The notes under the pieces are model-generated. The model saw only the letters and a list, made by a program, of their open reading frames with translations, did not search any database and was not told where the DNA came from. Both the position numbers and the translations under genes were made by a program. DNA of 64,000 nt from Lycorma delicatula. Lineage: Eukaryota > Arthropoda > Insecta > Hemiptera > Fulgoridae. The DNA lies in assembly GCF_047948215.1 (NCBI RefSeq), contig NC_134460.1:127084324-127148323 (forward strand), given 5' to 3'. Positions 25,710 through 36,114 of this stretch are shown here, one piece after another. Position 1 is the first letter of the stretch. Every line of letters begins with the position of its first letter.

Positions 25710-26980
25710 TATAAGTTATAATTTATTTATATATAAGTATACATATGTTACATTATATAATTATAATATATAAATATATATATTTTTTATTAAATAAAAG
25801 TTAATTACTACTACTACTACAAATTAGTTATAATTAATATAAACTTAATATATGTTTGCTTAGAGTTGTATTCTATCGGGCTAATTTTAATGATTGTTTT
25901 GTTTAAATTTCTAGTGTTGTTTTTCTTGGAAAACTTAACTATTGAAATATCAAATTGAGACAATTTTAAATTGATTTCCTGACCTAGAAAACTAGACCGA
26001 GAAAACTCTCTAAAGTTTGTGACAGACTTTCTTAAAAATTTGTGTTAAGTTGATAATGATTGATGCTTCCACTTCTACTTATAAAATTAAGTTTCTGTAA
26101 ATTGTATACATCTACTCCTTCCCACCTCAGTCAGTCCCCATCTTTCAGAGAAGGTTCATATTTCACTTCGAACTCAAAAGTTAAATTTCACATTTATGTA
26201 TTTGCTAGAAATATTATTTTTGCTAATTAGATGTATAAATTTTTTTAACCAAGGCTTCTTTTCAAAACTTATTTATTTTTATTTTAACTCCTACACCTTT
26301 TCTTTTAAGACATATGATGATTGAAAGTTTGAAATTACCCATGTAATAGAACTAGGAAAATTATTTCTGGTTCAGACAAAATGTTTAGGGTGTACATAAC
26401 AAAGAAATTTTTCAACATGTTTGACTACTGTATAATATAAATATTTCATTCTTAGAAACAATGAAAAACCAATAAAGATCAAAATGAGAATATAAAACAA
26501 AAAATATGAGAGGGAATATTCTCCTTTTCCCTGGGAGGATTATCAACCTGCAAATATTTTTGCATTTTAATCAAAGAAATTGCTTACAAGATTTCTAAAG
26601 TCTGTTGCATTTTTTTGTGCAGCAGGCTTTATTGGAAGTTGTATATATTTCTTCTGCTTAACAAACTGTGTTTGGCATGAAACACTAGGCCTACCTTTAT
26701 TTTATGAGAAATAATAACCTAATTCAAATTACTTTTTATTTCCTAACAAATATATATTTTTTATATGTTATTTTTACCTTATACTAAGTAAATGGTTTCT
26801 TTTTACTAACTGATATTTTTTATTATTATAGAATAACAATATTTTTTTATTGTGGTGAAGTTGCTGAATGTATTAAAAATTAACAAAAATCTCCAGATAT
26901 TTTAACTTCAAACGCTCAAGAACCAAAGTGATAGAAATCTGTTTGTATCTTCTGTTATTACTGATATTAACCTATGATCT
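25710..26980. other. AT-rich non-coding stretch
   Basis: AT-rich sequence with a CTA triplet run near 25808-25820. I see no gene or recognisable repeat. Confidence 0.45.
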
Positions 26981-26984
26981 GAAA

Positions 26985-27210
26985 TACAGGATATTTGAAG
27001 ACCAGCCAACTGGAGGATACAGACTTCATTTTCCTGATAAAATACCTCCAACAGCGAAAAAAGAAAGCCAACAAGATACTGTAAGATGTGTTCTGACAAG
27101 GGAAAGTTAGAACACAGGAAAAGAAAAAGGAAAGAAACTACTTGGTACTGCCCTAACTATGATGTTGGCCTTTTATGCCACACTGTTTCAAAATTTATCA
27201 CACCATTATT
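26985..27210 (+). mobile_element. piggyBac transposase C-terminal relic
   Basis: The frame reads a PTGGYRLHFPDKIPPTAKKE segment followed by VRCVLTRES and a stop. In a shifted frame it continues HRKRKRKETTWYCPNYDVGL, then LCHTVSKFIT. The HFP-KIPPT motif and the following Cys-rich segment match the end of piggyBac-family transposases, where the Cys-rich domain binds the transposon ends. The catalytic core is absent and the frame is broken, so it is a dead fragment. Confidence 0.68.
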
Positions 27211-28262
27211 GTTGAAATATTTATTAGTAAGTGCAATTTTTTAAACACAGCTTCTGTACTTAGTATTTATTTTATTTTTGTTTGCAATTTTTTTTAATTA
27301 TCAGTATGATTTTATTTATCATTTATCTAATAAAGTGACTTGTACATAAAACTGGCCTTACTTGAAAGAAAAAACTGGTTTTTATTTGTAAATATTACAA
27401 AAACGTTTCATATATATATATTTATTACTACTGTTCAGTTAAAAAAATCTTCAAGTGTTACGATGGTTTTTTTCAAGGGACCAGCTATACTAATAGCTAT
27501 ATAGAAAAAAAAACCTTTTTTATTAAGTTATAAAAACATGGTTTTAATATTCAGGATTAATACAAATTTTGTTGAAAAAGAGATTTTTTTTTATAACATA
27601 AGTTTCTTCCCAAATGAGTTGTTAAAAATCTTTTGGTTTTAGCCTACCAAAGAAAAGGATAAAATTCAAGTAACAGTCTTTGTGCACTTTTAGTTACGCT
27701 TAAAGAAAAAAAAACCAAGAAAGTGTTGATAAGTTCTGATGAGATTGTCTGAAAACAGTAGTAAGAGCCTCAGCAGTACTCAATCAAGCCTGTAGTTTAA
27801 TAATTAATTAAGCAAAAGAAAAGAAGTTCCTAAACAAAATATTGCTGTTTGTGATAAGATATTTTATTCAGAGTGGTATGTAATTCTACTCTATTGTTCA
27901 CCTCAGAAATGCTTGCATTTGTGCTATTCTACTTAAAGAAAAGGAATCACCTCTATATTTGTCTAGAAGGATCAAAGAATCCAAAGGAAAACGAAAACCG
28001 CAGCAACAAAAAATAAATAAAACAGCATGAGCATTTGATTATAGTCCATATTAACAAAAATAATAAATGTATAAAATAAAAGTGACATATATATGTAAAA
28101 ATTTTAATTGTAAATAAATAAAATTTGTACAAATCAACAAACCTATCGCTTACACAAATTGTTAAAAAAATTCGTTGTAGAGTTGAATTTATAAGGCATT
28201 GAACTAACAGTTCTTTTAAATTTAAGTAAATATACAAAAGCCAAATAAGTGAAAATACAGTG
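27210..28262. other. AT-rich non-coding stretch
   Basis: AT-rich with A- and T-runs. Open frames are short and look random. No feature is supported up to the sharp left edge of repeat copy B at 28263. Confidence 0.45.
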
Positions 28263-29737
28263 ATTGGGTAAATAATTTTTTACATGCTTACACCCAATTA
28301 ATGTAAAGCCTAATTCGGGGTCTCTAATTTCCGATATAGTGTGCAGCTTTCTAGTGAAATTATGCAAAGACCTCAGATTGCAGTATGCGATAAATGTACA
28401 CTATATTTCAGTGAAGACATTGTAGAAAACTGAATATAAATAACTATTCTCACCTTTGTATGTAATTCTATTTGAAACTTGTGAAGGTTGGGTATGTGAT
28501 CAATCATCTTCATTCGTATGTTTCAAAATCTTTCTTTTTCTGTTTAGCCTCTGAAACCACCATAAGATATTACTTCAGAGGATTATTGTAAATGAAGTGT
28601 AATCTTGTATAGCCTCAGGTCGACCATTCCTGTGATGTGTGATTAATTGAAACCCAACCTCCAAAGAACATCGGTATCCTTGATCTAACATTCAAATCTG
28701 TATAAATGTAATTGCCTTTACTAGGATTTGAACATTAGAACTTGACTTTGAAATCAGCTGATTTGACTAGACCAACCCAGTGAGTTTTATGTTTCAAAAT
28801 CACAATGATGTTATTTACCTTTCAGATATATACAAAGTGCTTCAATTATACTCCTAAACCATAACCACTTGGATCTTCTCAGGCGATTGTCTGAGTACCG
28901 AAAAATCCTAAACCCCAAGAATTAATCTAATTAGGAATATCCTTTACTACTACTAAATAAAATCAATGATGTTGGATACACTTCCCTGAGAAGAGCTAAA
29001 ATCCACGATACGAACTATTAATAATCAAATTGCGGCTTTAACAAGTGCTGACATCAGCTTTACATAGCAGAAATATTAGCCTTATGAAAGCAGTCAACTT
29101 ATGATGACAAATTTTTAATATCTATATTTTAAGAAGCAACAACTTCATTGATGTACAATCAATAAGGAGATTTTATCAATAAAGCGACGATAAAATTTAA
29201 AAAAATTGTTACATAAATTTTAACACCTTCGATCAACATTAATTTACAAACGCGTTGAAATTTGTCTAAAATGACATACTAAATAGTTTTCCTAAAATGA
29301 ACACCACTTGATTAAAATTAAAAAAGCTATTGTGAAAACGTATTTCCAGATAGTTAGATTTTTATTATTTTGTAAAAAGATTGTAAAACTAACTTTGTTT
29401 TGATAATCTCATCCGTTAAAGTTATAATAATAATGACTTAAAGGAAGATGTCATTTATATAACGTCGGATACTAATATAAGTAATTTTTATAATTTAAAA
29501 AAACCGATTTTTTTTTTACTGACAGTTCTGTCGGGAAACAAAAGATGAGTTGTGGAGGTACGCGTTCGCACGCATGTTATGCATAAATAATTAAAACGAA
29601 AGTCATCTGTTGAAGAGTTAGAGTAAATTAAGATTTATACGGTTAGTATATAAATTAACACATAAGCAAGCAACGGTCGTGTGATCGGTTATGTGTACGG
29701 TCTTAATGAAAGTAACAGCAATGTTTATTTTATTCGA
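28263..29737 (-). mobile_element. Young 1.5 kb repeat, copy B
   Basis: Matches copy A (23245-24751) from the same starting base with about seven substitutions over 1.47 kb; it lacks a 34 bp segment of copy A near 29222. Homology stops at 29737, where copy A ends, so copy B may continue rightward as part of a longer element. No flanking direct repeat was found. It contains the type 2 SINE at 28543-28778. No coding potential is seen. Confidence 0.72.
28543..28778 (-). repeat. tRNA-derived SINE type 2, inside copy B
   Basis: Same SINE as at 23530-23760, carried inside the duplicated 1.5 kb unit. Confidence 0.75.
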
Positions 29738-31318
29738 ACTATTAAAGCCGATCGTTTATGAACAGAGATTATAAAAAACATCAATTGGCGATTAAAATAA
29801 AAAGGCAGTTGCCGCTCTAGTAGATAGGATGATAGAGCAGTGAGCAGTGATCGAATAAAAGCAAAGTTACTCGAATAGTTCTAAGAAGAGCCGACTACGA
29901 CGATTATATGAACATTGTAAGTAAACAGGAAGGAAAACAAACAGCACGTCTGGTCAGGCTCACAGTCACACTCGCTTTCAACACACATGCAAACGGGTGA
30001 CTATCGTACATCTATCTCATATTACCTCAAAGTTGTTAATACAATAACTGTGAATGTTACAAAATGCCCTGATATGCCGACCACAACAAACATTAACCAT
30101 TCTCCTTTTTTTATTTTTTAAATTTAAGTGTTACGTAAGAAACTATCCAAAGGAGACGATGTGAGCGAAATTCCAGTGATTATTTGTGTAATTTGTGAGA
30201 GAGTCACGTTGAGATTACGTACAAATTTTAATTATTTTTTTTAATACATTTATAAAAAAAGAGTTGATCAATTCGTTATATTTAATTTTAAATTTATATT
30301 TAAGTCTTACATTTTGTAGCAGAAGTTCCTATGGCGTCCCGTAATAACTTTTCTTCTGATAACTTTTAGAAAATATTTTTTAACAAAATGTTACTTTAAT
30401 TTTGAAAAAAATACATATTTTTGAGTGATTAAAGTAAAATGAAAAACAATCCAGCCTAATTGCCATTCTGATATTGAATATAACGAAATTGAATAAAGCG
30501 ATACACCAGCTTCAATATACCCTAGTCGTATTCTTCTGTCGCCAGTCCATTTATATTCGCGCTATAATTTATGAAAATTAATTTTAAAACATTCCATAAA
30601 AAATTAACGAAAAATTCTAGACAGCTTTAGGTTACGCTTTGTAACAGTCGTATTTACATTCTCGGTGAAGGAACCCCATTTACGGGCGCCTAGGCAGTGT
30701 CGGGCTCGCTAACAGGATCCCCAAGATATTATTAGGTGCGTATGTGTTCCTGCGCACCACCGACTAAACCTCCACCCCTCCTGGAAACCGTTTATGAAAC
30801 ATTACTTTAAGAAGGGGGAAACGCCCGCTCACAAAATCGGACATCGCAATCAAGGAACACCAGTACAATCACACACTCAACACAAAGATACAAAACACAA
30901 ACAACACTAAGTCACAGCTGTCCCTTGACCAATTGTCAAGGGACAGTAATATTTTATACAGAGAATACTCTGTACAGAGTGATATCGAAACGGTTTCATA
31001 TTCAAAAATGAGGGATACTATGAAGTAGAAACAAGTGCGGATCAACTTAATTACAAAATTACTGCTTTATTTTGTGTTTAAAATTTTTGTCCGCCACTTT
31101 GGGTCCACCGTATTGAATCAAATTTCTTCTTTATTTTTAAATAGTAAGGTGGAAAGGTGAACATAATTTTAATGTAAAGTTTTATGAGAAAAACGGTGGT
31201 GAAATCCGTTTCTCGATGAATCCCTTCGTTTTCGAATTACAAGCTATCGAATTTGCAAGAAACGGAAAAAATCGCGGTAGAAATAAAATGAATCAAATAC
31301 ATTTAATGTAATCTTATA
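29738..31318. other. Unclassified sequence right of copy B, with a GC-richer block
   Basis: Noticeably richer in CG dinucleotides than the left part of the window. A GC-richer block lies at 30660-30830. A perfect 12 bp stem with a 5 base loop lies at 30918-30946. This stretch could be the unshared 5' part of the copy B element. No protein motif was recognised. Confidence 0.4.
30918..30946. repeat. Perfect 12 bp hairpin
   Basis: CTGTCCCTTGAC and its exact reverse complement are separated by CAATT. No gene end is nearby that would make it a terminator; it is probably part of a transposon. Confidence 0.8.
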
Positions 31319-32531
31319 CAGGGTCATTCACGGAAACCGGATGTTTTAAAAATAATCATAAAAAATTGAATATTTACTTTAAAAAAAGTTTTATTGGTAC
31401 TGAAACACTTGTTAAATCAAAGCATTTGTTACTTACTCATGAACGAAAAATTATGTCCGGCAAGTGATGTCCATTTTGGGCAATACATTGTTGTAGCCTT
31501 TCACGGTAACTGGTCTCAATTCATTGCAGCATGTCTACATCAATCTGGGTGACGTGATGACGAATTGCGATCTTTAGGTCCTCCAATGTACGCGGTTTAT
31601 TGCCGTACACACGCGATTTCAGAAACCCCCACAGAAAAAAATCACAACTACTCAAGTCGGGGGACCGAGGGGCCAAGGAATGTCGCCGAATCTGGAAACG
31701 ATCCGTCCCAGAAACAAGTTACGGAGAACAGCCATCGGAGAACAATTACGACAGCGTCACTTTCTTCAAAAAAATATGGTCCAATAACACCGACCTTTCC
31801 TATTGCACACCAGACAGTCACCTGGGCTATGAAGTGGTCTCTCGTGAAGCTGATGTGGGTTTCTTTCTGCCCAATACCGGCAATTCTGTTTGTTGACGAA
31901 GCCATTCAGATGAAAATGGGCTTCGTCGCTCATTACCAATAACAAATTTTCATTTTCTTCAAAATCGGTAAGCATTTGTCGACAAAATTGTAATCGCTGC
32001 GTGAAATCATGCTCGTTTAACTGCTGCACGAAGGCTATCTTGTAAGGATGGAAATGCAGGTCTGTATGCAGAATTCGTCTTACCGTACTTGTGCTCATTT
32101 GAAGCGCTGCTGAATGCCTCTGAATAGAGCGGCGTGGGTTTCTGACAATGGCTTCCCTTACTCGTTCGATGTTCTCCGGAGTGCTAGCAGTTCGTCGGGG
32201 ACCCGGTGGTTTTTTCTACAATATTGAACCACTTGTTTGAAGGTTGTTTACCCATCGCAATATTGTGTTATGAGAAGGGACACTTGCATTACGATGGATA
32301 TTAAACTGACGGCGGAAATCTCGCTGAACAGCAGTTACGGATTCGTCATTTCGCACAAAAACTGTCATACGCGTACAGGCGTTGGTCTAGCGTCCACGGC
32401 TCCATCTCAACGACTAAAATGTAAATGCTATGAACAAAGGAAACGTCAGACACCAGCCACGTGCCCCTCCCACCACGAACGCCCGAGAACAACCCAATTT
32501 AAAAAACATCCGGTTCCCGTGAATGACAATG
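31319..32531 (-). mobile_element. Decayed Tc1/mariner-like element with TIRs and TA duplication
   Basis: A 1213 bp element bounded by TA at 31317-31318 and 32532-32533. The terminal inverted repeats match over about 25 bp: GTCATTCACGG-AACCGGATG on the left and its complement at 32503-32527, with few mismatches. On the minus strand the transposase relic reads STVRRILHTDLHFHPYKIAF, then RLQFCRQMLTDFEEN, MSDEAHFHLNGFVNKQNCRY and WAERNPHQLHERPLHSP. A shifted frame continues WCAIGKVGVIGPYFFEE. The SDEAHFHL motif carries the first catalytic Asp region. The later catalytic part is lost and the frame is interrupted. Start and stop are not intact, so it is non-autonomous. Confidence 0.88.
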
Positions 32532-32754
32532 TATATAAAGCCAAAAGTTTGTCTGTCCGCTTGTTTGTATGTTCTGCATACAAGAACCAACCGACCGATT
32601 GCTTTCAAATTTGGAGGATCCATTCGTGTTATCCCAGGGAAGGTTTTAACGCATTGACCAGGGGGGAGAAGTTGTCAAAGATTATTCATTTAGAACAAAA
32701 AAACAAAAATTAAATTAATTTCTGTCACCATTAGTACAGTCAATTTGTATTTTT
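32532..32754. other. Unclassified repeat-like stretch
   Basis: GC-richer than background, with TTTGTCTGTCCGCTTGTTTG. Its style is that of a non-autonomous transposon end, but no second copy is seen in the window and no coding is supported. Confidence 0.35.
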
Positions 32755-33502
32755 ATTTGAAAATCCTTACCTACCGATTGACGTTTTTTCCATATGTTAG
32801 GGGTGATGAGGGAAGCTTAACTCCAGATTTTTAACATCCCCCGCCCATAGATTTTTGAAAAACTCAAATAGTTTTTGAAATGCGTTTTTCTCTGAATCTA
32901 TGCATTTTAGAAAAAAGTTTTTCAAACAAAAAAATGTAGAGGACATTCTCCTATACAATTAATGTCTTTGAAGTTATGCCGTATAATTTGAAATTGAAAT
33001 ACTAGGTGGGGCTGAAGTTATAAAAAACGTATTTTTTCGGTTTTTTCACCGGAAAAAATTGTTTTTCGTCTATAGTGTATTGTAAAAGTTGTTAATCTTA
33101 AAAAAACAGACAACTTTTATTTAAACAATTTTCTTGTACGACTTACCGTTTTGGAGCTGTAGCTTGTGAAAATGTTGTGAATTGGGCACGTGTTCGAAAC
33201 CGGTCTATAGTCGTTTACAACGTTTTTTACAACTTCAGCGCCACCTAGTATTTCAATTTCAAATTATACGGCATAACTTCAAAGACATTAATTGTAGAGG
33301 AGAATGTCCTCTACATTTTTTGTTTGAAAAACGTTTTTCTAAAATGCATACATTCAGAGAAAAACGCATTTCAAAAACCTTTTGAGTATTTCGAGTTTTT
33401 CAAAAATCTATGGGAGGGGATGTTAAAAATCTGGAGTTAAGCTTCCCTCATCACCCCTAATGCATGGATAAAAAAACAATCGGTAGGTAAGGATTTTCAA
33501 AT
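32755..33502. repeat. Large foldback: 280 bp inverted repeats around a 190 bp loop
   Basis: The left arm 32755-33031 and right arm 33220-33502 are inverted copies with a few mismatches. Both carry, in opposite sense, CCTTACCTACCGATTG, GGGAAGCTTAACTCCAGA, TTTGAAGTTATGCCGTATAA and ACTAGGTGG. The loop 33032-33219 has no open frame of note. It could be a foldback transposon or a head-to-head pair of repeats. Its RNA would form a long hairpin. Confidence 0.85.
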
Positions 33503-33552
33503 ACAGCCTATTTTGATGACAAGTTGCCTACATGGCAATAAAAATAGGCTGT
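33503..33552. repeat. Short hairpin next to the foldback
   Basis: ACAGCCTATTTT at 33503-33514 and its exact complement at 33541-33552 enclose 26 bases. It directly follows the foldback arm, so the pair may be the outer end of the same element. Confidence 0.7.
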
Positions 33553-33639
33553 GAATATTTCTTCGTCAAAGGTCTGTGTACCTTAGTTACCATACTTACT
33601 ACCATTCTGTCTTTTATAATTTAGTTTTTTTATCAATCA

Positions 33640-33815
33640 GGTCCTGGCTAGACAGGAATGGAGAGTGAAGCAAGCTCTGCGACCCTGGGAGCTCCGGGGC
33701 AGTCCTTGGGAAGCCCTTAAGTCGGCCCCAGGGCTCGCCTTCGTCGACCTGGGCCACGGGGCTCCGTCTCCCTGCTACAAGGTTGGTCAAGCGAAGCGAT
33801 TCCCGCCCGGCTAAT
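33640..33815. other. GC-rich island in AT-rich DNA
   Basis: About 175 bases of clearly higher GC, including GGGAGCTCCGGGGCAGTCC and GGGCCACGGGGCTCC. A minus-strand open frame of about 80 codons crosses it but has no recognised domain. It resembles the GC-rich UTR of a LINE more than a promoter, because no gene adjoins it. Confidence 0.4.
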
Positions 33816-34334
33816 TTAAATAAAATATTAAGAAAACGGGTTTTATGTAAAACTAGCATAGATAATTTGATATCCTGTTATAATTGTCTTTAGATTACTT
33901 TTAATTTAACCAACAACACCTGACTATGAATTTGTATTCTTATAATCCTAACCTACTAAAGGGCTGAGAACATGCTTATATGATCGAACATACTGCCCGT
34001 CAAAAAATCATGATTTTGTTTTCTTAAATGTTTATAAACAATAAGTAAGAAGAAGGACCAACAAATAAGAGCAAAAAGAAAGAACATGCTTACATGATTG
34101 AACATAGTACCCATCAGCAAATAATAAGATTTTTTAAAAATGTTTAAATAAATAACAACAGTAATAATAATTATAAAATAAAGTAATAGATTTTACTACT
34201 GTAATTCATTCGTTCAATATCGTAGCAGATTCTAAAACAAATTATTTTTGATAAAAATAAATCGATACTGAAAATATTATTGATTTCCATTTAGAATCCA
34301 TTGAATTTTGTCGGAAGGTTTTCTCTTTTTTTTT
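33815..34334. other. AT-rich non-coding stretch
   Basis: A degenerate direct repeat of about 45 bases is visible (AACATGCTTATATGATCGAACA near 33968 and AACATGCTTACATGATTGAACA near 34083). Nothing coding is supported. Confidence 0.45.
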
Positions 34335-34562
34335 AGGTTCTGGAACCACCGTAAGGTATTACTTCAGAGGATGATGTATATGAATGCAAATGAAGTCTAG
34401 TCTTGTACAGTCTCAGGTCGGCCATTCCTGAAATTTGTGGTTAATTGAAACCCAACCACCAAAGAACACCGGTATCCACGAACTAATATTCAAATCCGTA
34501 CAAAAGTTTTTACTAGGATTTGAACCTTAGAACTCTCCACTTGAAAATCAGCTGATTTGCGG
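34335..34562 (-). repeat. tRNA-derived SINE type 2, independent copy
   Basis: Minus strand. A TCAGCTGATTTTC head, a clear B-box (AGGTTCAAATCC) and the family body with GGTTTCAATTAACC. It differs from the copies inside the 1.5 kb repeats at many positions, so it is an older, separate insertion. Confidence 0.78.
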
Positions 34563-34839
34563 TTTGTCAGTAGTTCAGTTTCATTTTATTTCGTGAATTT
34601 AATATAATACATAAATAATAAATTAAATTGGTTTATATTTAAGCTTTCAGCCCTTGTAGTGAGTGAATTTGCATATGAATATTATAGATCTTGATGAAAA
34701 TATTGAGAGTGTGTAACTTTAAAAGATACTGTTAGAGGTGTGCTGGAAGTGACTCTTTTGCAAATGGGAGATGTCAATCAGTTAAAAATTTCCAAGGCGC
34801 TTAACTGAACGTTGACGAACATTTTTTTTTCACTTTTCC

Positions 34840-35000
34840 TTGATTAATTTTCATCATTCAAAAATGAAAAAAAAACATTTTTGCACAAGAGGTAATCAAT
34901 TTTGGAACCTAATAATATAATTCCGAGACGCCGCCCTCCAGAAAAATCCGCCTGGAGGCCCTAGCTGCGGAGGCGTGCCGTAGGCACGTCCTGCAGCTAG
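34840..35000 (+). mobile_element. Element end with a long terminal hairpin (Helitron-like?)
   Basis: Shares CAAGAGGTAATCAATTTTGG and a GC-rich end with 50739-50890 in inverse orientation. It ends in a hairpin (34961-35000) whose outer arms are CTAGCTGC and GCAGCTAG and whose inner arms are around GGCGTGCC and GGCACG. An end hairpin finishing in CTAG is typical of Helitron 3' ends, but here the hairpin runs to the very end, which is unusual, so the class is uncertain. Confidence 0.5.
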
Positions 35001-35276
35001 CAAATTAAGTAAAAGATGTGAAATTGATCATTTTGATTACAATTATTATTTTTTATGTTAAAAAGTTAGAAAAAAAGAAGAAATTAATAAATCTGAGTTT
35101 AATTAATAATAATTATAAAAGTACAGATGTGAATAAGATAAGTATATTTCATGATCACCTATCAATATTAATACAAAGTCAAAAAGTAAAATAAGGTAAT
35201 TCTCTACTATTATTGTATCAACCTCAATTGTCTTTCTATCAAACTGTGTTTTCTATAGCATAGTTACCAATATAAA

Positions 35277-35398
35277 GATAAGGCCTTACATATAATTAGC
35301 CCAACTTTTCGTCATGTTCTTGTTTGCTCAGGTACTATGAATGCCTTACAGGCGATTAGTACCGTTTACTCTAGACACCCTGTTATCTCTAAAAACAT
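35277..35398 (+). mobile_element. Duplicate fragment of the jockey-like RNase H region
   Basis: Nearly identical to 36258-36370 (shared AAGGCCTTACATATAATTAG, TTGTTTGCTCAGGTACTATG and AATGCCTTACAGGCGATTAG). It lies just upstream of the RTE insertion and out of order relative to the downstream RNase H, so it is a second, rearranged piece of the same LINE family. Confidence 0.75.
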
Positions 35399-35472
35399 CG
35401 GAAATAATGTAAAAAATAAATTACAAAATTCAACTTTGAAATAATTACGAATTTTATAATATTATAGATAGC

Positions 35473-36105
35473 AAATAACAAAGATGGACCACTAAATGTA
35501 AACATAGGAAGAGAAAAGATTATGGAGATAGAAGAATTTTTTTATTTGGGAAGTAGAATTACTAAAGATGAACGAAGCAGGAGCGATATAAAATGACGAA
35601 TAGCACAGGTGAAACGACCCTTCAATCAGAAATATAATTTGTTTACAGCAAAAATTAATTTAAACGTCAGGAAACAACTTTGAAAGTATATATTTGGAGC
35701 ATAGCTTTATATGGAAGTGAAACTTGGACGATCAGAGTACCTGAGAAGAAAAGATTTAGAAGCTTTTGAAATGCGGTGCTATAGAAGAATGTTAAAAATC
35801 AGATGGGTGGATAAAGTGACAAATGAAGAGGTGTTGCGGAAAATAGATGAAGAAAGAAGCATTTGGAAAAATATAGTTAAAAGAAGAAACAGATTTATAG
35901 GCCACATATTAAGGCATCCTGAAATAGTCGCTTTGATAATGGAGGGACAGGTAGAAGGAAAACATTGTGCAGGCAGGCAACGTTTGGAGTATGTAAAATA
36001 AATTGTTAGGGATGTAGGATGTATACCGAAATGAAACGCTAGCACTAGATAGGGAATCTTGGAGAGCTGCATCAAATCAAACAAATGACTGAAGACAAAA
36101 AAAAA
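35473..36105 (+). mobile_element. 5'-truncated RTE-type LINE with 9 bp target-site duplication
   Basis: Flanked by ATAGATAGC at 35464-35472 and 36106-36114. It encodes the end of an RTE-class polyprotein: a degenerate LGSRITKDERSRSDIK-like start, then a relic of KVYIWSIALYGSETWTI, and KDLEAFEMRCYRRMLKIRWV. VTNEEVLRKIDEERSIWKNI, GHILRHPEIVALIMEGQVEG and RQRLEYVK follow. There is an in-frame stop before IVRDVGC, and the element ends GACTGAAGAC plus an A-tail. The reverse transcriptase core is missing, so it is a dead insertion. It sits in older jockey-like sequence. Confidence 0.9.
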
Positions 36106-36114
36106 ATAGATAGC

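Noticed and set aside
31565..31942. A 125-codon plus-strand open frame
   Set aside because: It lies antisense to the minus-strand transposase relic of the 31319-32531 element.
35779..36084. A minus-strand open frame of 101 codons
   Set aside because: It is antisense to the RTE LINE coding remnant.
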